Shown here: positions 13,489 through 20,067 of the stretch, one piece after another | Layout of the letters: every line of letters begins with the position of its first letter | Numbering within the stretch: the stretch's first letter is position 1 | Notes under the pieces: generated by a model | Told to the model about the DNA's origin: nothing | Database searches by the model: none | Seen by the model: the letters and a program-made list of their open reading frames with translations, nothing else | Program-made: the position numbers and the translations under genes | Assembly (NCBI GenBank): GCA_964649445.1 | Contig: CAZYPS010000030.1 | Span: 1-20,067, forward strand | Direction of reading: 5' to 3' | Source of the DNA: JAGXLP01 sp964649445 | GTDB lineage: Bacteria; Bipolaricaulota; Bipolaricaulia; M55B111 | DNA: 20,067 nt

Positions 13489-15642
13489 CTAAGCGAACGG
13501 ATTGACTCTGACTCCTTCGTAACCACCATCGGAAACAATGGAGTTGATCCGTTCTAAAACGTTCCCTGATTCCTCCGTCTTCACAATCAGATCGTATTGA
13601 TATCTCCCTTTCCGCTTTCCGAAGATATTACTCGTCGGTCCCAGTAACCGGTAATCTCCTTCCTCACCGGTCAGCGCTTCTTTCAGCTTTAGAGCGATGT
13701 TCCTAGCATCCTCCTCCTCATCGTCTTCGGCTTCTATCTTTATCAATCTTTTGAATGGAGGATAGCCCATCCGCTTCCTGGACTTCAACTCGGATTCATA
13801 CATCTCTTTCCAGTTCCTTGTTTTAACAAGGCCAAACACTCCTCCCCGATCCTGTCGAGCCTGGAGAAAAACCCTTCCCTCATCCTTTGCCATGTCCAGA
13901 CCTGACAGTACCCTCCTAAAAAGAAATTCCGTGGATCGATAACTGGGTCTATTATTTACAAGATTCAAATCGAGCAAACCAACCAGAGAACTTCTGCCTC
14001 GGAAGTAGAGGCTCTCTACAATTTTAGTACCAATAACTACATCAACTTCGCCATTTAAGACCTCGAAAACCAGTTTTAGAAATTCTCCCCGCGATTCCTC
14101 CTTAAAATCGAACCTTCGAACTTCCGCCCCGGGAAGAAGGGACCGTACTTCTGCCTCTGCCTTTTCGAGGCCAGAACCGATGAATTCGAGCTCGTCACTA
14201 CCACAACTATCACAGACGAGCAAATTAGTCTTCGTGTCGCAGTATGGGCAGACTCCATAGTTACCGGAACCGGTGAACGTCAACGGTACTTCACAATCAG
14301 AACAACGGACCACCTCACCGCAGTCATCACATATTGCTGCACTGGAGGTTCCGGACTTGCCTCCGACAATTAGTGCCGGACCTTCCTCGTTATAACTCCA
14401 TTTTAACGCGCGCTTTAGCCCGGAACTCAGGACTCTAGAACCGTCTTTTAGCCCTGGATCTTCCAGAGTCATACCCACAGATTTTTTGAACCCATCGGGA
14501 AAATTATCGTCAATTGTCTCCAGCTTCCCGGTAACAACGTGGTAGTACGTCTGAATGGAGGGGCCCGGTCCTCCCAGGACCAGTGGCACTTCTTGAAACT
14601 CGGCTCGTTTTCGGGCAGTTTCAACCAGATTTCCTTTTGGAACCTGTTCGGTCAATTCGTAGTTCCTCTCACCTTCTCCCTCCACGATTATCCCTCTCAG
14701 GCGAGGTACGGGAAGATAGATTGCGTTCAGGACTCCGACAAATACGTCGACTTCACCCGCCCTGGCAAGTTTCCAGCTGGCGGAGGTTTCCCCGTCCGTA
14801 AGATTGCTATGATATGGTAAAACAATCCGATCGAGCTCTTTTTTTACTATCCCGGTTAGTTCTTCAGCCCGTAGGACGTTTGGAGCAAGAACCAGAACCG
14901 TCCCTTCTCCTTCCAGGTCTCGAATTATTCCCAGATAGGTTGCCAGCCTTTGATCACCCGAACCGTTTACCGTGCATTGTGAGTACCCATCGGAGTCAAA
15001 GCCCAGCTCTTTCCGGGACTTCCAACCAGGCTCCAGCGGAGCGGAAATTTCGCCCGACACCTCTGCCCCAGAACTTTGGGTAGCCGGCAAAGATGATATT
15101 TCAACCAATTCCTTTTCAACCAGAGTTTTTAGCGGCGATCGTGAACTATTCGCCCTCTCCAGAAGTTCGGTCTTTTCAATTTTTTGGTCAAGGGCAAGGA
15201 GGTATTCCAGCAGTTCGACCTGCTTCGGAGCCCTTTTTTTATTCCCCTCGATAAAACCCCTGACTTTATCGAAGGAGGTATTTAACTCAACTCTATCTCT
15301 GGTTCTTGGCCTAACGGATAGGTCACCAGGTATAAACCGACCAAACACCTGTCCGATGGGAGTAAGGGTCGTAAAAGAGAGCCATTCTGCCAAACTGATA
15401 AGTGCGTCAGGGAGCGGATCGTCTGAAATTACTTCGGTAATTTGCTTTTGCTCGTCATCGTAACTCGGTTCTTCCCTAACCTCGAGTACTACGCCCCGTT
15501 CACTCTCACCTCTAAAAGGCAATCTACAGATAGAGCCCGGAGCGATATCCTTCTTCAGCTGTTCGGGAACGGAATATTCGAAGGTCGACCGGATCGGGCG
15601 AAAGACGGCGACACTGGCGTAATCGGGAGAAGTCATATTCAC
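13489..15642 (-). CDS. priA: primosomal protein N' (PriA) with degenerate helicase motifs
   Basis: PriA recognises stalled forks and starts replisome reloading. The N-terminal fork-binding domain (VAVFRPIRSTFEYSVPE, then GSICRLPFRGE-RGVVLEV) is present. The eight cysteines of the zinc site are intact from Cys438: CDDC, CSDC, CPYC and CDSC. The C-terminal domain (GYPPFKRLIKIEAED) is normal, and length (717) is typical. The ATPase motifs are not: Walker A GSGKT reads GSGDQ (227-231), DEEH reads EGEG (321-324), motif III LGSATP reads LGGPGP, and the QVAGRAGR motif VI region reads RRVLSGLDMA. It should bind DNA and partners but not hydrolyse ATP or unwind, as proposed for actinobacterial PriA. 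The GTG start is 5 nt after the upstream stop; an ATG at 15636 is equally possible and no strong ribosome site decides. Confidence 0.93.
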   Translation of the reverse strand: MNMTSPDYASVAVFRPIRSTFEYSVPEQLKKDIAPGSICRLPFRGESERGVVLEVREEPSYDDEQKQITEVISDDPLPDALISLAEWLSFTTLTPIGQVFGRFIPGDLSVRPRTRDRVELNTSFDKVRGFIEGNKKRAPKQVELLEYLLALDQKIEKTELLERANSSRSPLKTLVEKELVEISSLPATQSSGAEVSGEISAPLEPGWKSRKELGFDSDGYSQCTVNGSGDQRLATYLGIIRDLEGEGTVLVLAPNVLRAEELTGIVKKELDRIVLPYHSNLTDGETSASWKLARAGEVDVFVGVLNAIYLPVPRLRGIIVEGEGERNYELTEQVPKGNLVETARKRAEFQEVPLVLGGPGPSIQTYYHVVTGKLETIDDNFPDGFKKSVGMTLEDPGLKDGSRVLSSGLKRALKWSYNEEGPALIVGGKSGTSSAAICDDCGEVVRCSDCEVPLTFTGSGNYGVCPYCDTKTNLLVCDSCGSDELEFIGSGLEKAEAEVRSLLPGAEVRRFDFKEESRGEFLKLVFEVLNGEVDVVIGTKIVESLYFRGRSSLVGLLDLNLVNNRPSYRSTEFLFRRVLSGLDMAKDEGRVFLQARQDRGGVFGLVKTRNWKEMYESELKSRKRMGYPPFKRLIKIEAEDDEEEDARNIALKLKEALTGEEGDYRLLGPTSNIFGKRKGRYQYDLIVKTEESGNVLERINSIVSDGGYEGVRVNPFA

Positions 15643-15647
15643 AGGGC

Positions 15648-16385
15648 TCAGTCCCTTTCCCAGGACAAGTAACGCTGAACCCCTCGAACGTTCATAACCA
15701 ATTCTTCCTCCGTAAATCCGTTTCCGAGCCAGTCTTCTTTTTGACTCAAAACCTCGTCAATTAGTTCTTCTTCCTTGTAACTCTGGTTGAGGTTCGATAT
15801 CAGTTCCACCCATTCCTGGAGAATTCGTCCGTACTCGTCAATTAGCTTGTCGGGTTCTTGTCCGGGACCAAAGTGCGAGTAAAGGAGAACGGATGGAGAA
15901 AGCTTTTTGATTTTATCCAGGCTGGTCAGGCACTTATCTAGGTCGAACGAGGGCGGGGTCGTAGCGGGAATCAAATCCCCTCCAAGGAACAACCCTGCGC
16001 TATCTCCTGTAAATACAGTCTCAGTTTCTAAATCCTGGTAGACCAGGTGATGAGGAGCGTGACCGGGAGTCGGCAGGGCAACTAATTCTCTACCATCAAG
16101 TTCTAGCCTAGACTTCTCATCAAACGAGACTATCTTTTCTTCGGGAACCGGCTTCAGCGTTCCGTACTCCGAGAATCTGTCACCGGTGGCGTCCTTAACG
16201 CTGGCAAGAAGATCAGAAGGATCGACAAGGTGCGGTGCCCCTCTCGCATGGACATAAACCTCTAAATCGGCTAGTTCTTCAACAAGATGGCCCGTTGCTC
16301 CCGCGTGATCCAGATGGATATGGGTTAGGAGAATACTGCTTATTCGGGAGGGGGAGAAAGAGTTTTCGTGAAACCAGTCGAGAAG
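15648..16385 (-). CDS. MBL-fold metallo-hydrolase, 5' end lost in assembly gap
   Basis: The frame is open from the gap to a TGA at 15648. It encodes the metallo-beta-lactamase signature THIHLDHAGA, then TPGHAPHHLVY with the third metal-ligand His, and VFTGDSAGLFL with the bridging Asp. The tail (DLDKCLTSLDKIKKLSPSVLLYSHFGP, then a helical end) is like glyoxalase II or LACTB2-type hydrolases, which act on thioesters, lactones or RNA; the substrate cannot be told. About 50-60 N-terminal residues are missing. A TTG at 15992 is internal and not a start. priA follows after 5 nt, so the two are likely co-transcribed. Confidence 0.88.
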   Translation of the reverse strand, partial: LLDWFHENSFSPSRISSILLTHIHLDHAGATGHLVEELADLEVYVHARGAPHLVDPSDLLASVKDATGDRFSEYGTLKPVPEEKIVSFDEKSRLELDGRELVALPTPGHAPHHLVYQDLETETVFTGDSAGLFLGGDLIPATTPPSFDLDKCLTSLDKIKKLSPSVLLYSHFGPGQEPDKLIDEYGRILQEWVELISNLNQSYKEEELIDEVLSQKEDWLGNGFTEEELVMNVRGVQRYLSWERD

Positions 16386-16485
16386 NNNNNNNNNNNNNNN
16401 NNNNNNNNNNNNNNNNNNNNNNNNNNNNNNNNNNNNNNNNNNNNNNNNNNNNNNNNNNNNNNNNNNNNNNNNNNNNNNNNNNNNN
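16386..16485. other. assembly gap of 100 N
   Basis: Exactly 100 undetermined bases, the conventional placeholder for a gap of unknown size. It removes the 3' end of the Nudix gene and the 5' end of the MBL gene. A hundred bases could not encode both missing parts, so the true gap is probably longer. Any reading frame drawn through it is meaningless. Confidence 0.97.
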
Positions 16486-16720
16486 TAAATCCGGAAACGA
16501 ACTTTTTAAGCTCTAAATTCGTCTCCTCGGTAAGTTCTCTGAGAGCCGCCTCTTTTGGCTCCTCACCTTCTTCGATGTGGCCTTTCGGAAAACTCCAGTG
16601 TTTTCCGTTTGCGTGTTTGAGCAGGAGATATTCCCGGTGAACCGGGAAACTCCTGCTCGTGATGATTCCGGCGGAAACTTCTTCGTTGGGCTTTTCTACC
16701 TCAGGTGAGGCTGAGCTCAT
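16486..16720 (-). CDS. Nudix hydrolase, 3' end lost in assembly gap
   Basis: The first 78 or so residues of a small Nudix protein. A first strand pair (EEVSAGIITSR, EYLLLKHANGKHWSFPKG) is followed by the Nudix box GHIEEGEEPKEAALRELTEE, ending TNL where the consensus has xGU, so Gly is replaced by Asn. The K-HANGKHWSFPKGH start recalls the Ap4A hydrolase/MutT-like group that clears dinucleoside polyphosphates or oxidised nucleotides; this is inference. The ATG at 16720 lies 20 nt inside the rpoB 3' end, with GAGG 3 nt before it, so its translation is probably coupled to rpoB. Confidence 0.85.
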
Positions 16721-19700
16721 TGCCCTCGGCGTCCAGAGCTTTCGGGCTTAATCCTAGACTCCTTAACTCTCGGACCAGGACCTTGAACGACTCGGGGATT
16801 CCTGGTTTGGGCATTTCTTCGTTTTTTAGAATTGCCTTGTACAGCTTAGTTCTGCCCTGGATATCGTCGGATTTTAAGGTAAGCATCTCCTGTAGGGTAT
16901 TCGCAGCACCATAAGCTTCGAGAGCCCAGACTTCCATTTCTCCGAATCTTTGGCCTCCAAACTGAGCCTTGCCACCAAGTGGCTGCTGGGTTATCAAGGC
17001 ATACGGGCCAGTTGACCGGGCATGGAGCTTCTCATCTGCGATATGTTCTAGTTTGAGTAGATACATGTGACCCACGGTAATTGGCTTTTCGAAAGGTTCT
17101 CCCGTCCTCCCGTCCCTCAATATTACTTTTCCGTCTTCATTTGCTCCGTCGTTCAACCCGTGTTCGGCCTGTTTTTCGTCAAGCTCCTGAAGAATCTCGT
17201 CTTCCTTCGCCCCGTCAAAGACAGGAGTATTTACGTGTTCGTCCTTAAGGGAGGAAAGCCAGCCCAGGTGTGTCTCGAAAACCTGGCCCAGATTCATTCT
17301 GGAAGGAACACCCAGAGGATTCAACAGGACGTCTATCGGTGTACCATCGGGCATAAACGGCATATCTTCTTCGGGAAGTATTTTCGCAATAACGCCCTTG
17401 TTGCCGTGCCGCCCCGCCAGCTTATCACCGATCGAAATTTTCTTCCTAGTGGCGACGTAAACTTTAACCAGTTCGTTGACCCCCGTATCCAGCTCGTGAC
17501 CCCTCTCGCGAGAGAACTTCTTTACCCTGATAACTTTTCCCTTTCCAGCAGTCGGGGGAAGCTTTAACGAGGAATCTTTCACGTTTCTGGCTTGCTCCCC
17601 AAAGATCGACCTAAATATCTTCTCTTCCGGGCTTGGCTCAGATTCTCCTTTCGGAGTAATCTTGCCAACGAGGACGTCACCGGTTTCTACTTCCGTTCCT
17701 TCCCTGATAATTCCCCGCGAGTCCAGGTTTTTCAGGTCTTCTTTGCTGATATTGGGGATATCTGCCGTTATTTCCTCGGGACCGAGCTTGGTTTCCTCGG
17801 CCTTTACCTCGAATTCCTCTATATGAATTGAATCGAGCATATCTTCTTTTACCAGTCGCTCTGAGACCACGATTGCGTCCTCGTAGTTGTAACCCTCAAA
17901 CGGCATAAATGCCACACGGAGATTCCGACCCAGCGCCAGTTCTCCCTGTTCGCTGGTAGATCCATCGGCCAATACCTCTTCTTCCTCTACATCATCACCA
18001 GGTGAAACCAGAGGTCGCTGATGTACCAAAGTATCCTGGTTCGATCGGGTAAAAGTCTTTAAATTGTAAGTTTTCTCGGTTCCGTTATCGTGTTCAATTT
18101 TGATTTTATCCGCGTCAACATAGGTAACCTCTCCCGGTTTGTCGGCCAGAACAAGCATGCCCGAATCCTTGGCTGCTTTTTCCTCCATGCCGGTCCCCAC
18201 CCTTGGAGATTCCGGGTTTACAATCGGTACGGCCTGGCGCTGCATATTTGCGCCCATCAACGCTCTATTTGCGTCGTCGTGTTCCAGAAATGGAATTAGT
18301 GAAGCCGAGGTTCCAACAATCGCTTTCGGGGAGACGCCGACGTAATCTACTTCTTCGGGTCGTCCCATTCTCAAGTTCTCCTTACCAGTTCTGATTTCGA
18401 CCCTATCTTCGATAAGAGTGCCGTCATCATCGATCTTCGTCGTAGACGGAGCGATCTTGTACTGCTCTTCTTCGCCCGCCATGAGGTATTCGATTTCCCC
18501 CGTTACCTTTCCGTCTTCTACTTTGCGATAAGGAGCCTCGAGGAAACCGTACTCGTTTATCCTGGCATAATTAGCGAGAGAGGTAATGAGGCCAATATTC
18601 TGGCCTTCCGGCGTTTCTATCGGACAGATCCTCGAGTAGTGGGAAGGATGAACGTCCCGAACCTCGAGCTTGGCTCTTCTCTGGCTCAATCCCCCGCCAA
18701 GAGCGTTTAGTCGTCGCTTATGAGTAAGCTCAGCCAGGGCGTTGGTCTCTTCCAGAAATTGGGAGAACCGACCGGTATAGAAGAACTGGTTTACGGAGGA
18801 CTGAATAGGTCTGGTCGGTACGAGATCTCGCAACGTATCCTCATCGTCAAGGCTAAACTTAGAAAGCTTGTCCTCGGTGGTCCGCACAACCCTGTTCAAG
18901 CCTCGCTCGAAAGCCGAACGAGCTGCCTGTCCCGGCAAATTGACGACCTTATTTGCCAGGTGGTCCTTCTCATCAAGCAACTCAGGGCTCCCCGGAACCT
19001 GTAATAATAGCTCCAGTGAGTTCAAAACGTCGTCTCTGGTTAAAGCCAGAGTCTCCTTGTCCAAACCGAGTTTGCTATTTGCCTTGAATCGACCGACTTC
19101 TGAGAGGAGGTAGTTTTCCTCGTCGAAGAAAAGGCCTTTTATGTAGTTCTCCATTTTGGTTGTAGATACCCTGCCGGTAGGCCTTAACTTCCCGTATATA
19201 AACCGTACTGCTTCTTCCTTTGTCTCAAAATCGTCTCTCTCGAGCGTGTTGCCTATATAAATGTTCAGGAAACTCAGCGATTCATTTGTCGCTTCGTTAA
19301 TGATTACTTCAACATCCTTTTCCCTCAGGGCTTCACCAGCTTCAAACAGGACCTCCGAATCCCTGGTGACATCTTCGGCAAACTTATACCCTACGTATTT
19401 ACGGAGATTTTCTTCCGTAACGGGGTTGAGGTCGAAACTATAAGCCGAATAAATATCCTCTTTGTCCATTCCCAGTACCCTGAGAAAGACTGTCATCGGG
19501 ACTTTTGCTTCACGATCCAGGTTGGCGTAGAGACGTTTACGGTTATCGTCCAGTATCAATTCCAACCAAGCACCGTAGTCCGGAAGGATATGAGCACGGA
19601 ATTGATTGTTTCTTTCCTCAGTTATGTAAACCCCCGGTGCCCGAGCCAGCTCGTTTACCAAAACGTTCTCCGACCCGTTTATTAAAAACGTCCCCTTTGG

Positions 19701-20033
19701 GGTCATAACAGGGATATCGGCAACGTATAGTTCGCTCTCCAATACCTGATTATCGTCCTCGTCAAATAAACGAGCAGTAATTCGTAAAGGTCTATCGTAA
19801 GTAAGATCCTTGTCAGCACAGTCCTCTACAGGACCCCTAACCTCGCCCAGCTCGGGAGAGGCAAATTCAAGTTTAAAATCAGTTCGACTGCTGGCTTTTA
19901 CCGGGGAGATCTCCTCGAAGACCTCTTCCAGGCCCTCGTTGAGAAATCTTTCGTAGGATTCTTTTTGATCCTTCAACAAATAAGGAGGCTCAATAGCTTC
20001 ACCATACGAACTATAATCCTTTCTTTCCCTCAC
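16701..20033 (-). CDS. rpoB: DNA-directed RNA polymerase subunit beta
   Basis: Catalytic beta subunit, complete at 1110 residues; E. coli is 1342, so the lineage-specific insertions are absent. Family landmarks run in order: N-terminal lobe, the rifampicin pocket (about 417-450), VRDVHPSHYSRICPIETPEGQNIGLI, GYNYEDAIVVSE, GDKLAGRHGNKGV, and the C-terminal clamp ending PGIPESFKVLVRELRSLGL. The pocket differs from E. coli at hotspots: Glu428 for Asp516, Ala434 for Ser522, Asn443 for Ser531, and one residue is missing at Pro535; His526 is kept (His438). The GTG start is 8 nt after AGGAGG (20042-20047). Normally rpoC follows; here the next gene is a Nudix hydrolase overlapping by 20 nt. Confidence 0.98.
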   Translation of the reverse strand: MRERKDYSSYGEAIEPPYLLKDQKESYERFLNEGLEEVFEEISPVKASSRTDFKLEFASPELGEVRGPVEDCADKDLTYDRPLRITARLFDEDDNQVLESELYVADIPVMTPKGTFLINGSENVLVNELARAPGVYITEERNNQFRAHILPDYGAWLELILDDNRKRLYANLDREAKVPMTVFLRVLGMDKEDIYSAYSFDLNPVTEENLRKYVGYKFAEDVTRDSEVLFEAGEALREKDVEVIINEATNESLSFLNIYIGNTLERDDFETKEEAVRFIYGKLRPTGRVSTTKMENYIKGLFFDEENYLLSEVGRFKANSKLGLDKETLALTRDDVLNSLELLLQVPGSPELLDEKDHLANKVVNLPGQAARSAFERGLNRVVRTTEDKLSKFSLDDEDTLRDLVPTRPIQSSVNQFFYTGRFSQFLEETNALAELTHKRRLNALGGGLSQRRAKLEVRDVHPSHYSRICPIETPEGQNIGLITSLANYARINEYGFLEAPYRKVEDGKVTGEIEYLMAGEEEQYKIAPSTTKIDDDGTLIEDRVEIRTGKENLRMGRPEEVDYVGVSPKAIVGTSASLIPFLEHDDANRALMGANMQRQAVPIVNPESPRVGTGMEEKAAKDSGMLVLADKPGEVTYVDADKIKIEHDNGTEKTYNLKTFTRSNQDTLVHQRPLVSPGDDVEEEEVLADGSTSEQGELALGRNLRVAFMPFEGYNYEDAIVVSERLVKEDMLDSIHIEEFEVKAEETKLGPEEITADIPNISKEDLKNLDSRGIIREGTEVETGDVLVGKITPKGESEPSPEEKIFRSIFGEQARNVKDSSLKLPPTAGKGKVIRVKKFSRERGHELDTGVNELVKVYVATRKKISIGDKLAGRHGNKGVIAKILPEEDMPFMPDGTPIDVLLNPLGVPSRMNLGQVFETHLGWLSSLKDEHVNTPVFDGAKEDEILQELDEKQAEHGLNDGANEDGKVILRDGRTGEPFEKPITVGHMYLLKLEHIADEKLHARSTGPYALITQQPLGGKAQFGGQRFGEMEVWALEAYGAANTLQEMLTLKSDDIQGRTKLYKAILKNEEMPKPGIPESFKVLVRELRSLGLSPKALDAEGNELSLT

Positions 20034-20067
20034 CCTGTATCCCTCCTAGGACAAGACAAGCAAAAAA
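20034..20067 (-). promoter_or_regulatory. rpoB leader with strong ribosome site
   Basis: AGGAGG at 20042-20047 is spaced 8 nt from the GTG and decides the rpoB start. A T6 tract (minus strand) at the window edge may belong to an attenuator or to the end of an upstream gene, but too little sequence is present to tell. Confidence 0.5.

Noticed and set aside
16340..16720. Single 126-codon protein running through the N gap
   Set aside because: The part beyond the gap is read in the wrong frame of the MBL gene; it is an artefact of translating N.

Overview
The window reads as part of a bacterial chromosome contig (not phage or plasmid). It holds eleven recognisable protein genes, two of them cut by a 100-N assembly gap, and every one is on the minus strand. 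The plus-strand open frames I examined look like shadows. Start codons are ATG or GTG, most behind a clear AGGAGG-type ribosome site. Proteins with signal peptides and C-terminal outer-membrane beta-barrels, including a PorV/UPF0164-type barrel, point to a diderm. Many encoded proteins are rich in Glu and Asp, which would fit a salt-adapted organism (inference). The gene set resembles a deep-branching or candidate-phylum diderm. I cannot name the phylum from this sequence; Bipolaricaulota-like is only a guess.

Layout in transcription order, high to low coordinates. rpoB (16701-20033) is complete and overlaps a Nudix hydrolase start by 20 nt, so rpoC does not follow rpoB as it normally does. 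The Nudix gene runs into a run of 100 N (16386-16485), beyond which lies the 3' part of a metallo-beta-lactamase-fold hydrolase. Five nt further is priA (13489-15642), whose helicase motifs are eroded while its zinc-binding cysteines are intact. Then comes a cell-envelope cassette: a secreted S8 (subtilisin-like) protease with a C-terminal Por-type sorting or FlgD-like domain, a PorV-like barrel, and a 1311-residue outer-membrane protein that combines a SprA-like motif, a beta-propeller and a large C-terminal barrel. Together they look like cargo, shuttle and possible pore of a small type IX-like secretion system. Next are sugar-nucleotide genes (manC, then a phosphoglucose/phosphomannose isomerase) able to turn fructose-6-P into mannose-6-P and mannose-1-P into GDP-mannose; the phosphomannomutase step is not in the window. 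Three small-molecule or RNA enzymes follow: a GAF protein of the free-Met-sulfoxide-reductase family, KptA (tRNA 2'-phosphotransferase) and a cytoplasmic YwrD-type gamma-glutamyltransferase.

The lowest kilobase (1-1045) has no credible protein gene and is the most unusual part. Between 252 and 886 it contains several near-perfect long-range inverted repeats (18/18, 17/18, 17/17 and 10/10 bp). They nest into two large domains with terminal hairpins, the pattern expected of a large structured noncoding RNA. I do not recognise it as RNase P RNA, tmRNA, rRNA, a group I or II intron, or any other large RNA I can recall. Upstream of it, at 69-197, is a quasi-periodic array of CAGG-containing motifs that may be the remains of mobile-element termini.
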